Source: Buxus sempervirens (Eukaryota; Streptophyta; Magnoliopsida; Buxales; Buxaceae). Taken from it: a DNA stretch of 64,000 nt. Numbering within the stretch: position 1 is the first letter of the stretch; every line of letters begins with the position of its first letter. Below are positions 1 to 9,117 of this stretch, piece by piece. Location: positions 37,317,949 through 37,381,948 of the forward strand of contig OX387182.1 in assembly GCA_947561395.2 (NCBI GenBank). Direction: 5' to 3'. Both the position numbers and the translations under genes were made by a program. A model generated the notes under the pieces. That model saw only the letters and a list, made by a program, of their open reading frames with translations. It made no database searches and was not told where the DNA came from.

Positions 1-191
1 ATGATTTCGGGTTTATCGGGCTTGGTGGGCCCCGTTGGAAGGCCCACTAATGTCTCCAAACTGGACCGCGGTCCAGGTCCCATGTTGGGTTTCCGGGTCA
101 CCCGGAAACCCTGTTGGTTTACTTGGTTTGGTTCAAACCGTCATAGAATTCGGCAAGGAGCTCCAAAAAAGACATAAAATTGTATTTCTAT

Positions 192-259
192 GTGTATCCG
201 GCCTTAGTTGCCGGATACACATAGGCCATAGGTGATCCGGCCTGAGTTGCCGGATCACC
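192..259. repeat. Pair of phased palindromes
   Basis: Two palindromes centred at 206 and 245, exactly 39 bp apart. The first has arms GTGTATCCGG/CCGGATACAC. The second has GGTGATCCGG/CCGGATCACC. The 9-nt loops are nearly identical (CCTTAGTTG and CCTGAGTTG). The different outer arm bases change on both sides together. This resembles the leader arrays at 42456-42597 and 57089-57229, of which it may be a shortened version. Confidence 0.85.
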
Positions 260-1600
260 TCAAAAATGGCCTTTTTGAGCTTCGGCCATTGGGGTGGCTT
301 CCAGAGGCTTCCTAGGGCTTTCTACTAGTCATGTGGGCGCTTGGGCAGGCCCACACTGGTTCAGGTTTGGGGAGAGGCCTCATTTGGCTTTTCTTTGGGA
401 CTTTTCCAGCAAGGACACAAAGAAGAGGGGGCATGAGAGTTGCTGCCCCCATTGCTTTTCTCACCAGGGCAACAGCAGCAAGGTAGGGGTCTTTGCACCC
501 CTACCCGGGTGTTTTCCCTTCATCCACCGATGGCAAGCCGAAACCCAGCAACCGGGCACGCTTTTCCTAGGATACCCTAGCACAAACACCAAGGTGGGAG
601 GCCATGGGACAGCAAAGAATAATAAAAACACAGGAACATACAACAGCCTACATGAGCCGATTTAATCATGCTAAGCGAGTGGAGGATACATGGGGATTAA
701 AGATACTCTTGCATGGCACTTTGGGGACTGATTTGAAAGGGCAAGCAAATGGGAATTTGCTGGGACAGCGGCCCTTTGGAGGGGGTTAGTATGCTCTCAC
801 GGGACTGGAAATTATGGACCATGGGGTTGGGGAGCATGGCAGCAAGGTCTTATGCTCATGGTACACGAATTTAAGCATACATGCAAGTTAAACCCATTGG
901 GAACAAGGAAAAGTGAGGGGTACGGCTGCTGCCAACAGCAGCTCCAAAATTCTCTGCATGCTTACTAAGGCTTGAGATGAGGGGCAAAGGGGTGGGGAAG
1001 CATGAACATGGGGTCCTTCTTCCCTGGTTCGAGCACCACCGGCCTGGTGGGCAAATCAACTTCACTAAAAAAAGAGATGGGGTGCTGCTGCCACTACCAA
1101 CAGCAACCCCAAAACAAACTTCACATACCTATTAGCTTGACACAAAAAGATAGATCATGCTCATATTCGAAGGAATCATGCTCCACACTCAATCATCATA
1201 CCAAGACATGCAAACATAGACCTTTCACCATCATTGAGCATGTTCAAAACAGCAACCTATTTGATAGGAAAATAAACCAACAAGAAGGGTGGAGAAAGGG
1301 GGGGTTTACAGGGGGTACACTGGATGAAACAAGAGAGGAACAAGCTCCTCTTGAGTTGGCTTAAGCATAATCAAAACAGCAACTTAATGGGACTAAAAAT
1401 GAGGTGGATTCTCTCCCACTCCCTCATGGAACCAAACGTGGGGTCTCTCTTACCCTTAGAGACCTCCATAGTACCAAAAGAGAGGAGAATGCATGCAAGT
1501 AGACATCCTTACCAGATTTATGCTAGGGAGAAGACAAGCTTTGAAAGATTTCCAGAAAAATCCCATTTTAATATATGTGTAAACAAATATGCCAAGGGGT

Positions 1601-1610
1601 CTTACCTGGT
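1601..1610 (-). promoter_or_regulatory. Candidate LTR leader splice donor
   Basis: On the minus strand the sequence reads CCAG|GTAAGA, a near-consensus 5' splice site about 300 nt downstream of the TATA box. Equivalent donors sit at matching places in the other Tat LTRs (53939/53940 on plus; near 23526, 37752 and 45931 on minus). Splicing is inferred. Confidence 0.4.
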
Positions 1611-1885
1611 GGTTCTTGGGTCCTTGGGTAATGTGGAAACACTCCCTTGAGGCTGGACAGCAACTAGAGCTCCACCTTTCGCAGCACCAACAGCAGCCAA
1701 GCTTTTTCTTGGTTAGGTGAAGATGGAGAAGGATGGAGGAGAATGGAGGAAGGAGGGGTGGAGCTGCCTTGGGGTGGTGGTAGGAAGGTGGTGGAGGCCA
1801 ATGGGTGTAGGAGAGGGAAGGTTCGGATGAGACGAAGTGGGGCAAGGAGGTCCAAGAAGGGTGGAATCAACCAACCATTGGAAAG

Positions 1886-1910
1886 GGGGCTGCTGCCCCC
1901 TTTTATAAAA
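1886..1910 (-). promoter_or_regulatory. TATA box with adjacent GC-rich stem
   Basis: The minus strand reads TTTTATAAAA, immediately followed by GGGGGC-AGCA-GCCCCC, a perfect 6-bp inverted repeat. The TATA box lies just downstream of the palindrome cluster in transcription order, so this is the likely LTR core promoter. Confidence 0.55.
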
Positions 1911-1918
1911 AAACTTAA

Positions 1919-2165
1919 TGTATCCGGACTTGGAGTCCGGATACACTATATATCATGTGTATCCGGACTTGGAGTCCGGATACACTAAGCTTCCTTTGTA
2001 TCCGGACTCGGAGTCCGGATACAAAACATAATAATTGGCAAAATTGAATTCCGCCGCGAATTTGTCGGAGAATCGACGCGAATCTCGCCGAGCAAATCTT
2101 CGTATCCGGCCTTGGAGTCCGGATATACATACGGGTACGTGTATCCGGTATATTTGACCGGATAC
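1919..2165. repeat. Five phased palindromes in LTR U3 (3+2)
   Basis: Three long-armed palindromes, with arms of about 12-14 bp and loops of 3 nt, are centred at 1932, 1971 and 2010. Two of the usual 8-9 bp arm type are centred at 2114 and 2153. Within each group the centres are 39 bp apart. The core is TATCCGG...CCGGATA throughout. The outer bases of the long arms differ between copies (GTG/CAC against TTT/AAA) but stay paired. Confidence 0.9.
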
Positions 2166-2320
2166 AAATCGAAAAATTACGGATTTGCCCTTCGACTTGA
2201 CCGATTCGACCGATTTGACACTTTTGGATATCTACGGATTGCCCCGCACGAATTTTTGTTTAGTCCTCGAGATTTTTGGATATTCAAGATTTAGTCCCCG
2301 AGATATTTTGCTGCGTTGGC

Positions 2321-2356
2321 AGCCACGTGTGCAGTTCTTGCGCCACGTGTGCAGTT
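2321..2356. promoter_or_regulatory. Duplicated G-box
   Basis: The word GCCACGTGTGCAGTT occurs twice within about 36 bp, giving two CACGTG cores. CACGTG is the classic plant bZIP/bHLH target. In the minus orientation of the LTR this lies upstream of the palindromes and the TATA box, as a U3 enhancer would. Binding is inferred. Confidence 0.45.
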
Positions 2357-2738
2357 TCCGGCTTTTGCAGCCCGGAAACTTCGACAGCTCATATCTCTTT
2401 CATCTGATCTCCGATTTGAGCAAACTCAATTGCGTTGAACTCATATTGGAGCCCTCTATTCAATGACATATGGTTAAGCACTTGGCACGGGGTTCGAGGA
2501 AAAGTCAACTCTCGGCTCATCTTTAAGTTTGACCGCCCGCAGAACCCTCATCCGGACTCTGATTCCAGCAAACTCAGTTGCGTTGGAACCGTGTCGAGAT
2601 TCTCTATCCATTGAGATAAAGTAATGCGGCCAAATTTTATTTGATTAAAAGATCAACTTTCCACCCCTCAGGGTTTGACTTTTTAGCCGGATTCTGCATT
2701 TTTGGCTTTTTTGGGAGCGCAAAAATGAGGTGCTTACA

Positions 2739-3139
2739 GGGCCCACCCATGCAAACTCACCTCACTTTAAACTAAAAGGATAAAATCAAGTAAAGGGACC
2801 CACACCACTTTGGCGGTCCTGCCAGACTTAATCAAAATTGCATGCTGGAATAGGAATCGGGCGAGTGAGAGACCAACTGAATTGACTCAAACCAGGGAAA
2901 CTTATGGGACGCGTCACTTGACGGGGTGGACTGGGGTGTCTACGGACTTCCCCAGACCGCAACCGAGAACCTACTTAGAATCTCAAACCGCAGACCAAGC
3001 CTTAGTAGAAGAACTTAGGCACCCAGGTGTCTGCCTGCACCCCATCAGGCAGTGGCGACTCCAAACAAACCCCTAGGCACGCATCGTTTTGCGTGCGCCT
3101 CGTCGTGCGACCGAAATCGGGTGTGCACACACGCCACAC
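2739..3139. other. Unassigned junction between two elements
   Basis: I see no gene. It lies between the LTR edge at 2738 and the first coding-like sequence of element 1. It contains TGGCGACTCC near 3053-3062, the first ten bases of the primer-binding site used by elements 2 and 3. It also contains a small GC-rich stem near 3076-3100 (GCACGCA/TGCGTGC). It does not match the 3' LTR of element 1 (15231-16340), so it is not that element's 5' LTR. It may be a scrap of another Tat family. Confidence 0.35.
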
Positions 3140-3474
3140 TCAGGGGGGCAAGCGACCATTATACTTAACTTCTGGAAGACTAGTAGGCTCGCCGACAAGG
3201 ACGGCAGCCACATATAGCTCAGCTTGGGAAAGCGGCTATATGACCCACGAACAATATAGGATGGTAAATAGGGTTAAACCCAGGATGGTAAAACCCCCTA
3301 TTATTCGAGATGGTCACTGGAAAAGATTGACTCATCCTAAATTTCCTTTCCATGCGCAGGGAAATGTCGCAGAATTGACCAGAACGTAGAAGCGACGCTG
3401 ATAGCGATAGCAAGCTAAGAGACGATACCAGGAACAGAGTACTGGATCCTCCGAACCATATTGGTCTTCTAGGT

Positions 3475-4630
3475 TTGTCGCCAAAAAGGTGCATTCCAAA
3501 ACCACAAAAGCTCGTAAGGAGCCCATTACCCAATTCATCAGTTGTTCCAGATACTACACCTGAACATAGTTCCAATGCAGTAACCGAAAGGCTGGTTTCT
3601 GGCGAAGAACTGACGGACAATTTCTCCGAAGGGGAAGGAGAACAGTTGTTAGTTGAACAATTGTTAACTGAATATAGCAGGATGTCAACTCACTCTACAA
3701 TAGAAATAACGGAGGAATTGATGCTCGAAACTCCGAAAGATGAGATCAGCGAATCACTGGGTCAACCCCCTTTGAGTGCTGATGCATCAATAGCCGAAAT
3801 TTGTTTCGGCTGGATGCCCCCGATACCACTTGACTGTCATATGGTCCTCACGTTACCCATGACTTTCGGGGAGAGCGTGGATTTACCACGGTTAGAAGAG
3901 ATCAATAAGGAAGAGGACCCAGTAGCTTTGTATGTGATCGATCCGGAACACCTTGAGGAAGAGAAAAAAGACCAGAAATTGGCCAATGGTGACAAAATCG
4001 GTCCGGTTGGAGAGGTATGTTTTGTTGAACCATCCTTAGCCATGACTCAACATCTGAAACCTTTATTTATAAAGGCGCACATGAACGAGATCCCTATCAA
4101 TAGAATTCTAATTGATAATGGGGCAGCAATAAATTTCATCCCGATCTCCACATTAAAGAAGTTAGGTAAGTCTTATTCGGATTTAATTCCTTCCGAAATC
4201 ACTGTTACTAACTTTGCAGGGGTATTACAGGAACTAGAGGAATCCTCCAAATCGAACTAACGGTTGGGGCGCGGCAATCTCTCACCGCATTCTTCGTGAT
4301 TGAATCATCGGCCGGATACAACGCATTGCTGGGAAGAGATTGGATCCATTCGAATAGATGTGTACCATCTTCTTTACACCAATCGTTGCTATTTTGGAAA
4401 GATGGCAAGATCGAAGAGGTAAAAGCCGACCAGCGGCCATTTGCCGTAAATTCCAATGCCGCACATGCATCCTTTTATAACGAAGGGGTAAAACCTATTT
4501 CATTTAGTGGATATGACAAGAATGGGCAGCCGATCGCTTCAATTTCGGCTATATTACAAACGGCGCAACAACGACTTATAGCGGTAGCCGCAGTCGCCAA
4601 ACTCAAAGAACTACCAAATGATGGTTGAAC
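3475..4630 (+). CDS. Element 1 gag-end and aspartic protease region
   Basis: The start of this stretch is acidic and low in complexity, as is usual between gag and protease in Tat elements. It then contains LIDNGAAINF (near 4111-4140), the protease active-site motif in the DNG form used by Tat elements, followed by LLGRDWIH (near 4326-4350), the second conserved protease block. The role in the family is cleavage of the gag-pol polyprotein. This is a fossil fragment. gag itself, upstream, is hardly recognisable. Confidence 0.7.
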
Positions 4631-4737
4631 CATCAGAAGTTGCAGAAGCCATCTTAAGAAAGATGACATCTTACATGCAGGAAGAAAAGGTATGGAAATT
4701 GCAATAGGATCAGGAATGGCTGGAAAAAGGCGAGATA

Positions 4738-6780
4738 ATGGTAAACTCGGCCGAATTCATCAATGAACAAGATGATGAAAGGATACAAGATCGAGATGAG
4801 ATTACTCTCGCCGATCTGCAAGCAGCACCAGCCAAGCTAGAAGACCTGAAGGTAGATACCCAAGATCCATTAGAAGAAATCAACCTGGGGATAGAAGCGG
4901 AACGAAAGCCTGTTTTCATAAGCAAGTTACTACCACATTCGGTCAGACAAGAAATGAAACAATTGTTGACCGAATATTTGGATTGTTTTGCATGGACTTA
5001 CCAAGAGATGCCAGGGTTGGATCGAAAAATGATAGAACACAGGCTCCCTATCAAGCCAGAATTTAAACCATTCAGACAGCCTTCAAGAAGGATGGGTGAC
5101 GATGCGATATGTAAAGTAAAGGTTGAAATAGAACGGCTTTTATCAGCCAGGTTCATTAGGCCAATACGATATGCCGACTGGTTTTCAAATGTTGTGCCTG
5201 TAATAAAAAAGAATGGTCAAATTAGGGTATGTATTGACTTCCGCAATCTGAATTCTGCAACACCCAAGGACGAATACCCAATGCCGATCGCGGATCTCTT
5301 AGTTGATAACGCATTACGGCATAAGTTTTTGTCATTTATGGATGGCCACTCCGGTTATAATCAAATTTTTATTGCCGAAGATGATGTAGCTAAAACAGCA
5401 TTTCGTTGTCTTGGAGCATTAGGAACTTATTGTTGGGTAGTTATGCCCTTCGGATTGAAAAATGCTGGTGTGACGTATCAGAGGGCAATGAATCTTATCT
5501 TCCATGATATGATCGGTCAAATACTTGAGGTATATATTGACGATGTGGTGATAAAATCTCAGACCGAAATGGACCATTTGCAACATTTAAAGCGGGTTTT
5601 TGAGCGACTTCGAAAGTACAGTTTGAAAATGAATCCATTAAAATGTGCTTTTGGTGCATCGGCCGGAAATTTCCTAGGCTTTCTCGTACACCAAAGAGGA
5701 ATAGAGGTCGACAAAAATAAGGCAAAGTCGGTCATAGAAGCCAAGCCACCGGTCAATAAGAAACAGCTACAAAGATTGCTCGGCCAAGTGAATTTCTTCA
5801 GGAGATTCATTTCAAACTTGGCCGGAAAGATCAGGGTCTTATCTCCATTACTAAAGATCAAAGATACTGAAGAATTTATTTGGAATGAGGAACACCAAGC
5901 CGCTTTTGAAAGCATTAAGCAATATTTGGCAACACCACCGGTCTTAGTGCCACCTTCAAAAGAACGGCCACTAGAGCTTTACATAGCGGCTGCGAACGAT
6001 TCAATTGGAGTCTTGCTGGCCCAAGAGAACGATCAAGGGTTTGAGCAGGCCATTTATTATCTTAGCAGGTTCCTTACTCCAGTGGAAGAAAGGTACACTA
6101 ATCTGGAGAAGTTGTGTCTCACACTTTACTACGCGGCTACCAAATTGCAACATTACCTCCTTTCAGCCAGAGAGATTTTTGTCATAGTAGCCACTGACGT
6201 GGTCAAATATATGCTCACTCGACCCACAGTGAGTGGCAGAATCGGGAAATGGACTCTAACTCCGATGGAGTTTGACTTCAAATATGTACCACAGAAAGCG
6301 GTAAAAGGACAAGCATTGGCCGATTTTCTAGCCGATCATCCATCTAGTGTGCAAGAAAAAGAACTAGATATCCCAGTATTTCATGCCAGTTTTTGCAATG
6401 CCGAATTCCAGCCATGGACACTGGAATTTGATTGCTCAAAAACAGAATTTGCTTCTGGGATCGGAGTAGTAATAACTTCACCAACCGGCGATAAGCACGA
6501 ACATGCATTTCAGCTCGAAGAATTGTCTACGAATAACCAAGCAGAGTTTGAAGCTACGATTATAGGGTTGGAAATTTTATGGGAAATGGGTGCTCGAGCG
6601 GTCAATATTGTTGGGGATTCCCAGCTCGTATTGAAGCAAATGGAGGGCATATATAACTGCAATAGCGAGTTGTTAGTACTCTTACTGCGAAGAGCGAGAT
6701 TCTTGGCCCAGCAGTTCAATAGAATTGAATTTGAACATCGGCCAAGGAAGGAAAATTACCAAGCTAATGAATTGGCCTAG
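4738..6780 (+). CDS. Element 1 reverse transcriptase and double RNase H
   Basis: About 680 codons read as one frame. The pre-RT motif FAWTYQEMPGLD lies near residue 83. The RT fingers and palm follow (IRVCIDFRNLN, MPFGLKNAG), and the catalytic YIDD is at about residue 265 (near 5533). A gypsy-type RNase H covers about residues 395-540. A second, archaeal-type RNase H starts near residue 560 with LEFD, followed by NNQAEFEATIIGL, VGDSQLV and a final NELA block, so its acidic residues are recognisable. The second RNase H assigns the element to Tat. The integrase region follows directly. This is the best preserved part of element 1. Confidence 0.9.
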   Translation: MVNSAEFINEQDDERIQDRDEITLADLQAAPAKLEDLKVDTQDPLEEINLGIEAERKPVFISKLLPHSVRQEMKQLLTEYLDCFAWTYQEMPGLDRKMIEHRLPIKPEFKPFRQPSRRMGDDAICKVKVEIERLLSARFIRPIRYADWFSNVVPVIKKNGQIRVCIDFRNLNSATPKDEYPMPIADLLVDNALRHKFLSFMDGHSGYNQIFIAEDDVAKTAFRCLGALGTYCWVVMPFGLKNAGVTYQRAMNLIFHDMIGQILEVYIDDVVIKSQTEMDHLQHLKRVFERLRKYSLKMNPLKCAFGASAGNFLGFLVHQRGIEVDKNKAKSVIEAKPPVNKKQLQRLLGQVNFFRRFISNLAGKIRVLSPLLKIKDTEEFIWNEEHQAAFESIKQYLATPPVLVPPSKERPLELYIAAANDSIGVLLAQENDQGFEQAIYYLSRFLTPVEERYTNLEKLCLTLYYAATKLQHYLLSAREIFVIVATDVVKYMLTRPTVSGRIGKWTLTPMEFDFKYVPQKAVKGQALADFLADHPSSVQEKELDIPVFHASFCNAEFQPWTLEFDCSKTEFASGIGVVITSPTGDKHEHAFQLEELSTNNQAEFEATIIGLEILWEMGARAVNIVGDSQLVLKQMEGIYNCNSELLVLLLRRARFLAQQFNRIEFEHRPRKENYQANELA

Positions 6781-8150
6781 TTGGCATCCGAACTTAGGCT
6801 GCGCGATTCAGTCAGAACGGTGACTGTACAATCTCTCCCCAATTCCGAGAAAAGACCATTTTTGGTGGATTCACTGGCATGTTGTAATCAGACAATACGA
6901 CAGGATTGGAGAGGTGAAATCTGGGGATATCTTAAAGATCTTACTGTGAAGACTAGCAGATCAACCAAAAGAAAAGCCGCCAACTATTTCATTCTGGGCG
7001 GTGAATTATACAAAAAGAGTATTGATGACATCCCACTTAGATGTGTCAACCCTACAGAAGCTATGTTAGTAATGGCCGAAGTACATGAAGGGGTCTGTGG
7101 CGCACACCAAGCTGGAATCAAGATGCGATGGTTATTACATCGGCATGGTTATTACTGGCCTTCAATCTTGAAAGATTGCCAAACGTTCGCCACAGGGTGT
7201 CAAGAATGTCAAAAACATGGACCAGTTCAAAGGGTACCAGCATTCGAATTGCAACCAATAGTCAAACCATGGCCCTTCAGAGGATGGGCAATGGATTTAA
7301 TTGGAAAGGTGTATCCTCTTTCGTCTGGGCTACATAATTTCATCATAGTAGCTACCGATTACTTCACCAAATGGGTGGAAGCCAAACCTTTGAAAAAGGT
7401 GAAACAATCGGATGTGATTGAGTTTATCAGGGAACAGATAATTCACAGATACGGAATCCCAGAAACCATCACGACCGATTCCGGCACTGTTTTTGTGGGA
7501 CAGGAAATGATTGAATTTGCCAAAACATATGGCATCAGAATGATTCAATCTACACCTTATTACGCACAGGCAAATGGACAAGCCGAAGGAACCAATAAGG
7601 TATTGAAAAATATTCTGAGAAAGATGATTGAAGATAAGCCAAGAAGTTGGCATAAACTTCTATCTGAAGCATTGTGGGCATATCGAATGTCTTACAAGAC
7701 GTCTATTGGAACTACCCCTTTTGCCTTAACCTTCGGTCATGAGGCAGTTATTCCAGTGGAGATCACGGTCAAATCTTTGAGGGTGGCTATTCAAAATAAT
7801 TTCACTCCCAAGGATTACATGGAAGCAATGTTAGTTGAGTTAGAAGACTTGGGAGAAATGAGGAGACTAGCCCTAGACCGACAGAAGGCGCTTAAACAAA
7901 GAATTGCTAGATCGTATAACCGCCGAGTGAAACACAAATCATTTGCTCAAGGAGACTTAGTGTGGAAGACCCTTCTGCCAATAGGGAAAAAGGATTCTTT
8001 ATATGGAAAGTGGTCACCTACATGGGAAGGACCATTACAAGTCAGCAAGGTATTGCCCGAGGGGGGGGGGGGGGGGGGGCGCATACCATTTACAGTCATT
8101 AGATGGCCAAGAAAAGAAGATTATTAACGGCCAGTTTTTGAAACTGTATT
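6781..8150 (+). CDS. Element 1 integrase
   Basis: The zinc-binding H2C2 module lies near 7085-7220 (HEGVCGAHQAG...CQECQKHG). The catalytic core has its aspartate in WAMDLIG (near 7290), a second in TTDSGTVF and the glutamate in AEGTNKVL, fitting the D,D-35-E pattern. The C-terminal part (GDLVWK...GKWSPTWEGPLQV) matches the GPY/F-type end of gypsy integrases. Its role in the family is insertion of the element's cDNA. No chromodomain is seen, as expected for Tat. The far end runs into a long G homopolymer. Confidence 0.85.
8061..8079 (+). repeat. G19 homopolymer
   Basis: An unbroken run of 19 G lies near the end of the integrase region. Pure G runs of this length are unusual in plant DNA. A similar run lies at 14080-14105 in the same element. 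It could be a real slippage product or a sequencing or assembly error. Confidence 0.95.
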
Positions 8151-8334
8151 TTCCCACTCTATGGGAAAGCCACGAAATCGATAACCAACCTGAGGAAAAT
8201 CAGGAATAAAATAAATGCTTACTGCTCGGTACTCGCAACGCCAAATAAATGGCATTGTCTAATCAAAGCGCCGACAGTATATGGTGCGGATTAGACTGAA
8301 ATAGAAGATCTCTTTGAGATCTGCTCAAACCCAT

Positions 8335-8870
8335 CGATCGTCCTATGAACGATCGGTCTATAAATACTGAAGGTAAGGCTCGCCATTCTTTCAAGAAAGG
8401 GAAGCTGAGTAGTATGAAGGAAAAGAAATGGCGAGTGATCAAAAGCCGACTGCGGACTAAGCAGATGATCGAAGAAGAAGAAGTCGACAAAGCCGATTAC
8501 TTCATAGGAATGGGCGGAATCGAAAAAGGCGACTCTACTCTCGCTGACCCCATCACGGTAGGTCTTCTACCACCAAGGTCTGCGCAGAGACAAGAGTTCT
8601 CTTCTCCGACCAACATTTACGCCGGTTGGAGTAGTCGTCATTCCCCCATCTTTCCTCTTGTCCCTTTGATTGAACTGCCCCTCGCTCACGCCATCCATAT
8701 TGGCGTATGGAGCAATTTCAGGGACATACCGGCCTCGGCTGAATTATCTGGCCCCGGCTGAAACATCTGGCCTTGGTTGTATGAAAGAGCCAGAAGAGCT
8801 CAGCTTTGGTTGTATGAAAGATCAATGTTGAAATAAAGACATTTTAATTGTTCTTGTTTCAAGTTCTAGT
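8335..8870 (+). other. Candidate small sense transcription unit downstream of integrase
   Basis: A possible promoter has the inverted repeat CGATCGT/ACGATCG (8335-8355) just upstream of TATAAATA (8359-8366). A strong splice-donor match (GAAG|GTAAGG) follows near 8370. The plus frame 8345-8761 encodes up to 138 aa, lysine- and arginine-rich at first and proline- and serine-containing later. I recognise no family. A GTTGTATGAAAG word is repeated near 8777 and 8807. AATAAAG (near 8833) could be a poly(A) signal. That this is transcribed is inference, and it may simply be element 3' UTR. Confidence 0.3.
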
Positions 8871-9117
8871 CTTTCTGTAACGAGCAGTTGATATGAAATA
8901 AAACGAGTATGTTACGCATCTAAAAATATGCAAAAAAACTACCGTTTAAATAAAGAAGCCGAGAAACCGGCTAAATAAGTTTAAAATGCCAACCACATGG
9001 CATTATCATCGAAAAGTTAATACCGAACAAACGGTATACTGTTTTAAAATCTTACCCTTCAAACCAAGTTTTAAATCGGGCATGATCATACTTCGCCCGC
9101 TCCAACAAGAACTACAT
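8871..9117. other. Intergenic stretch within element 1
   Basis: I see no gene. It separates the possible plus-strand unit from the convergent antisense gene whose end lies at 9118. Several AATAAA-like words occur on the plus strand (for example near 8898 and 8950). Confidence 0.4.

Larger units (their letters stand above)
1..2738 (-). mobile_element. LTR and leader remnant of a Tat-like LTR retrotransposon
   Basis: No protein-coding signal is visible. On the minus strand the block begins TGTAAGCACC at 2738, a plausible LTR start. It then carries a duplicated segment (2395-2640), two G-boxes, five phased palindromes, a TATA box near 1901-1910 and a splice donor (CCAG|GTAAG) at 1605/1606. This is the same order of parts as in the better preserved LTRs at 44126-46456 and 53437-55706, although the bases are too different to align by eye. 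The other LTR end was not found and may lie left of the window. CAGCAGC/GCTGCTG words recur across 450-1900. The element is broken and looks old. That it is an LTR is inference from architecture. Confidence 0.55.

Noticed and set aside
461-1650. Several frames of 60-130 codons in the first 1.9 kb.
   Set aside because: None has a domain or codon pattern. The region behaves like LTR or leader sequence with CAGCAGC words.
3053-3062. TGGCGACTCC as the primer-binding site of element 1.
   Set aside because: The match to the PBS of elements 2 and 3 stops after ten bases, and no LTR matching 15231-16340 ends in front of it. Kept only as an oddity.
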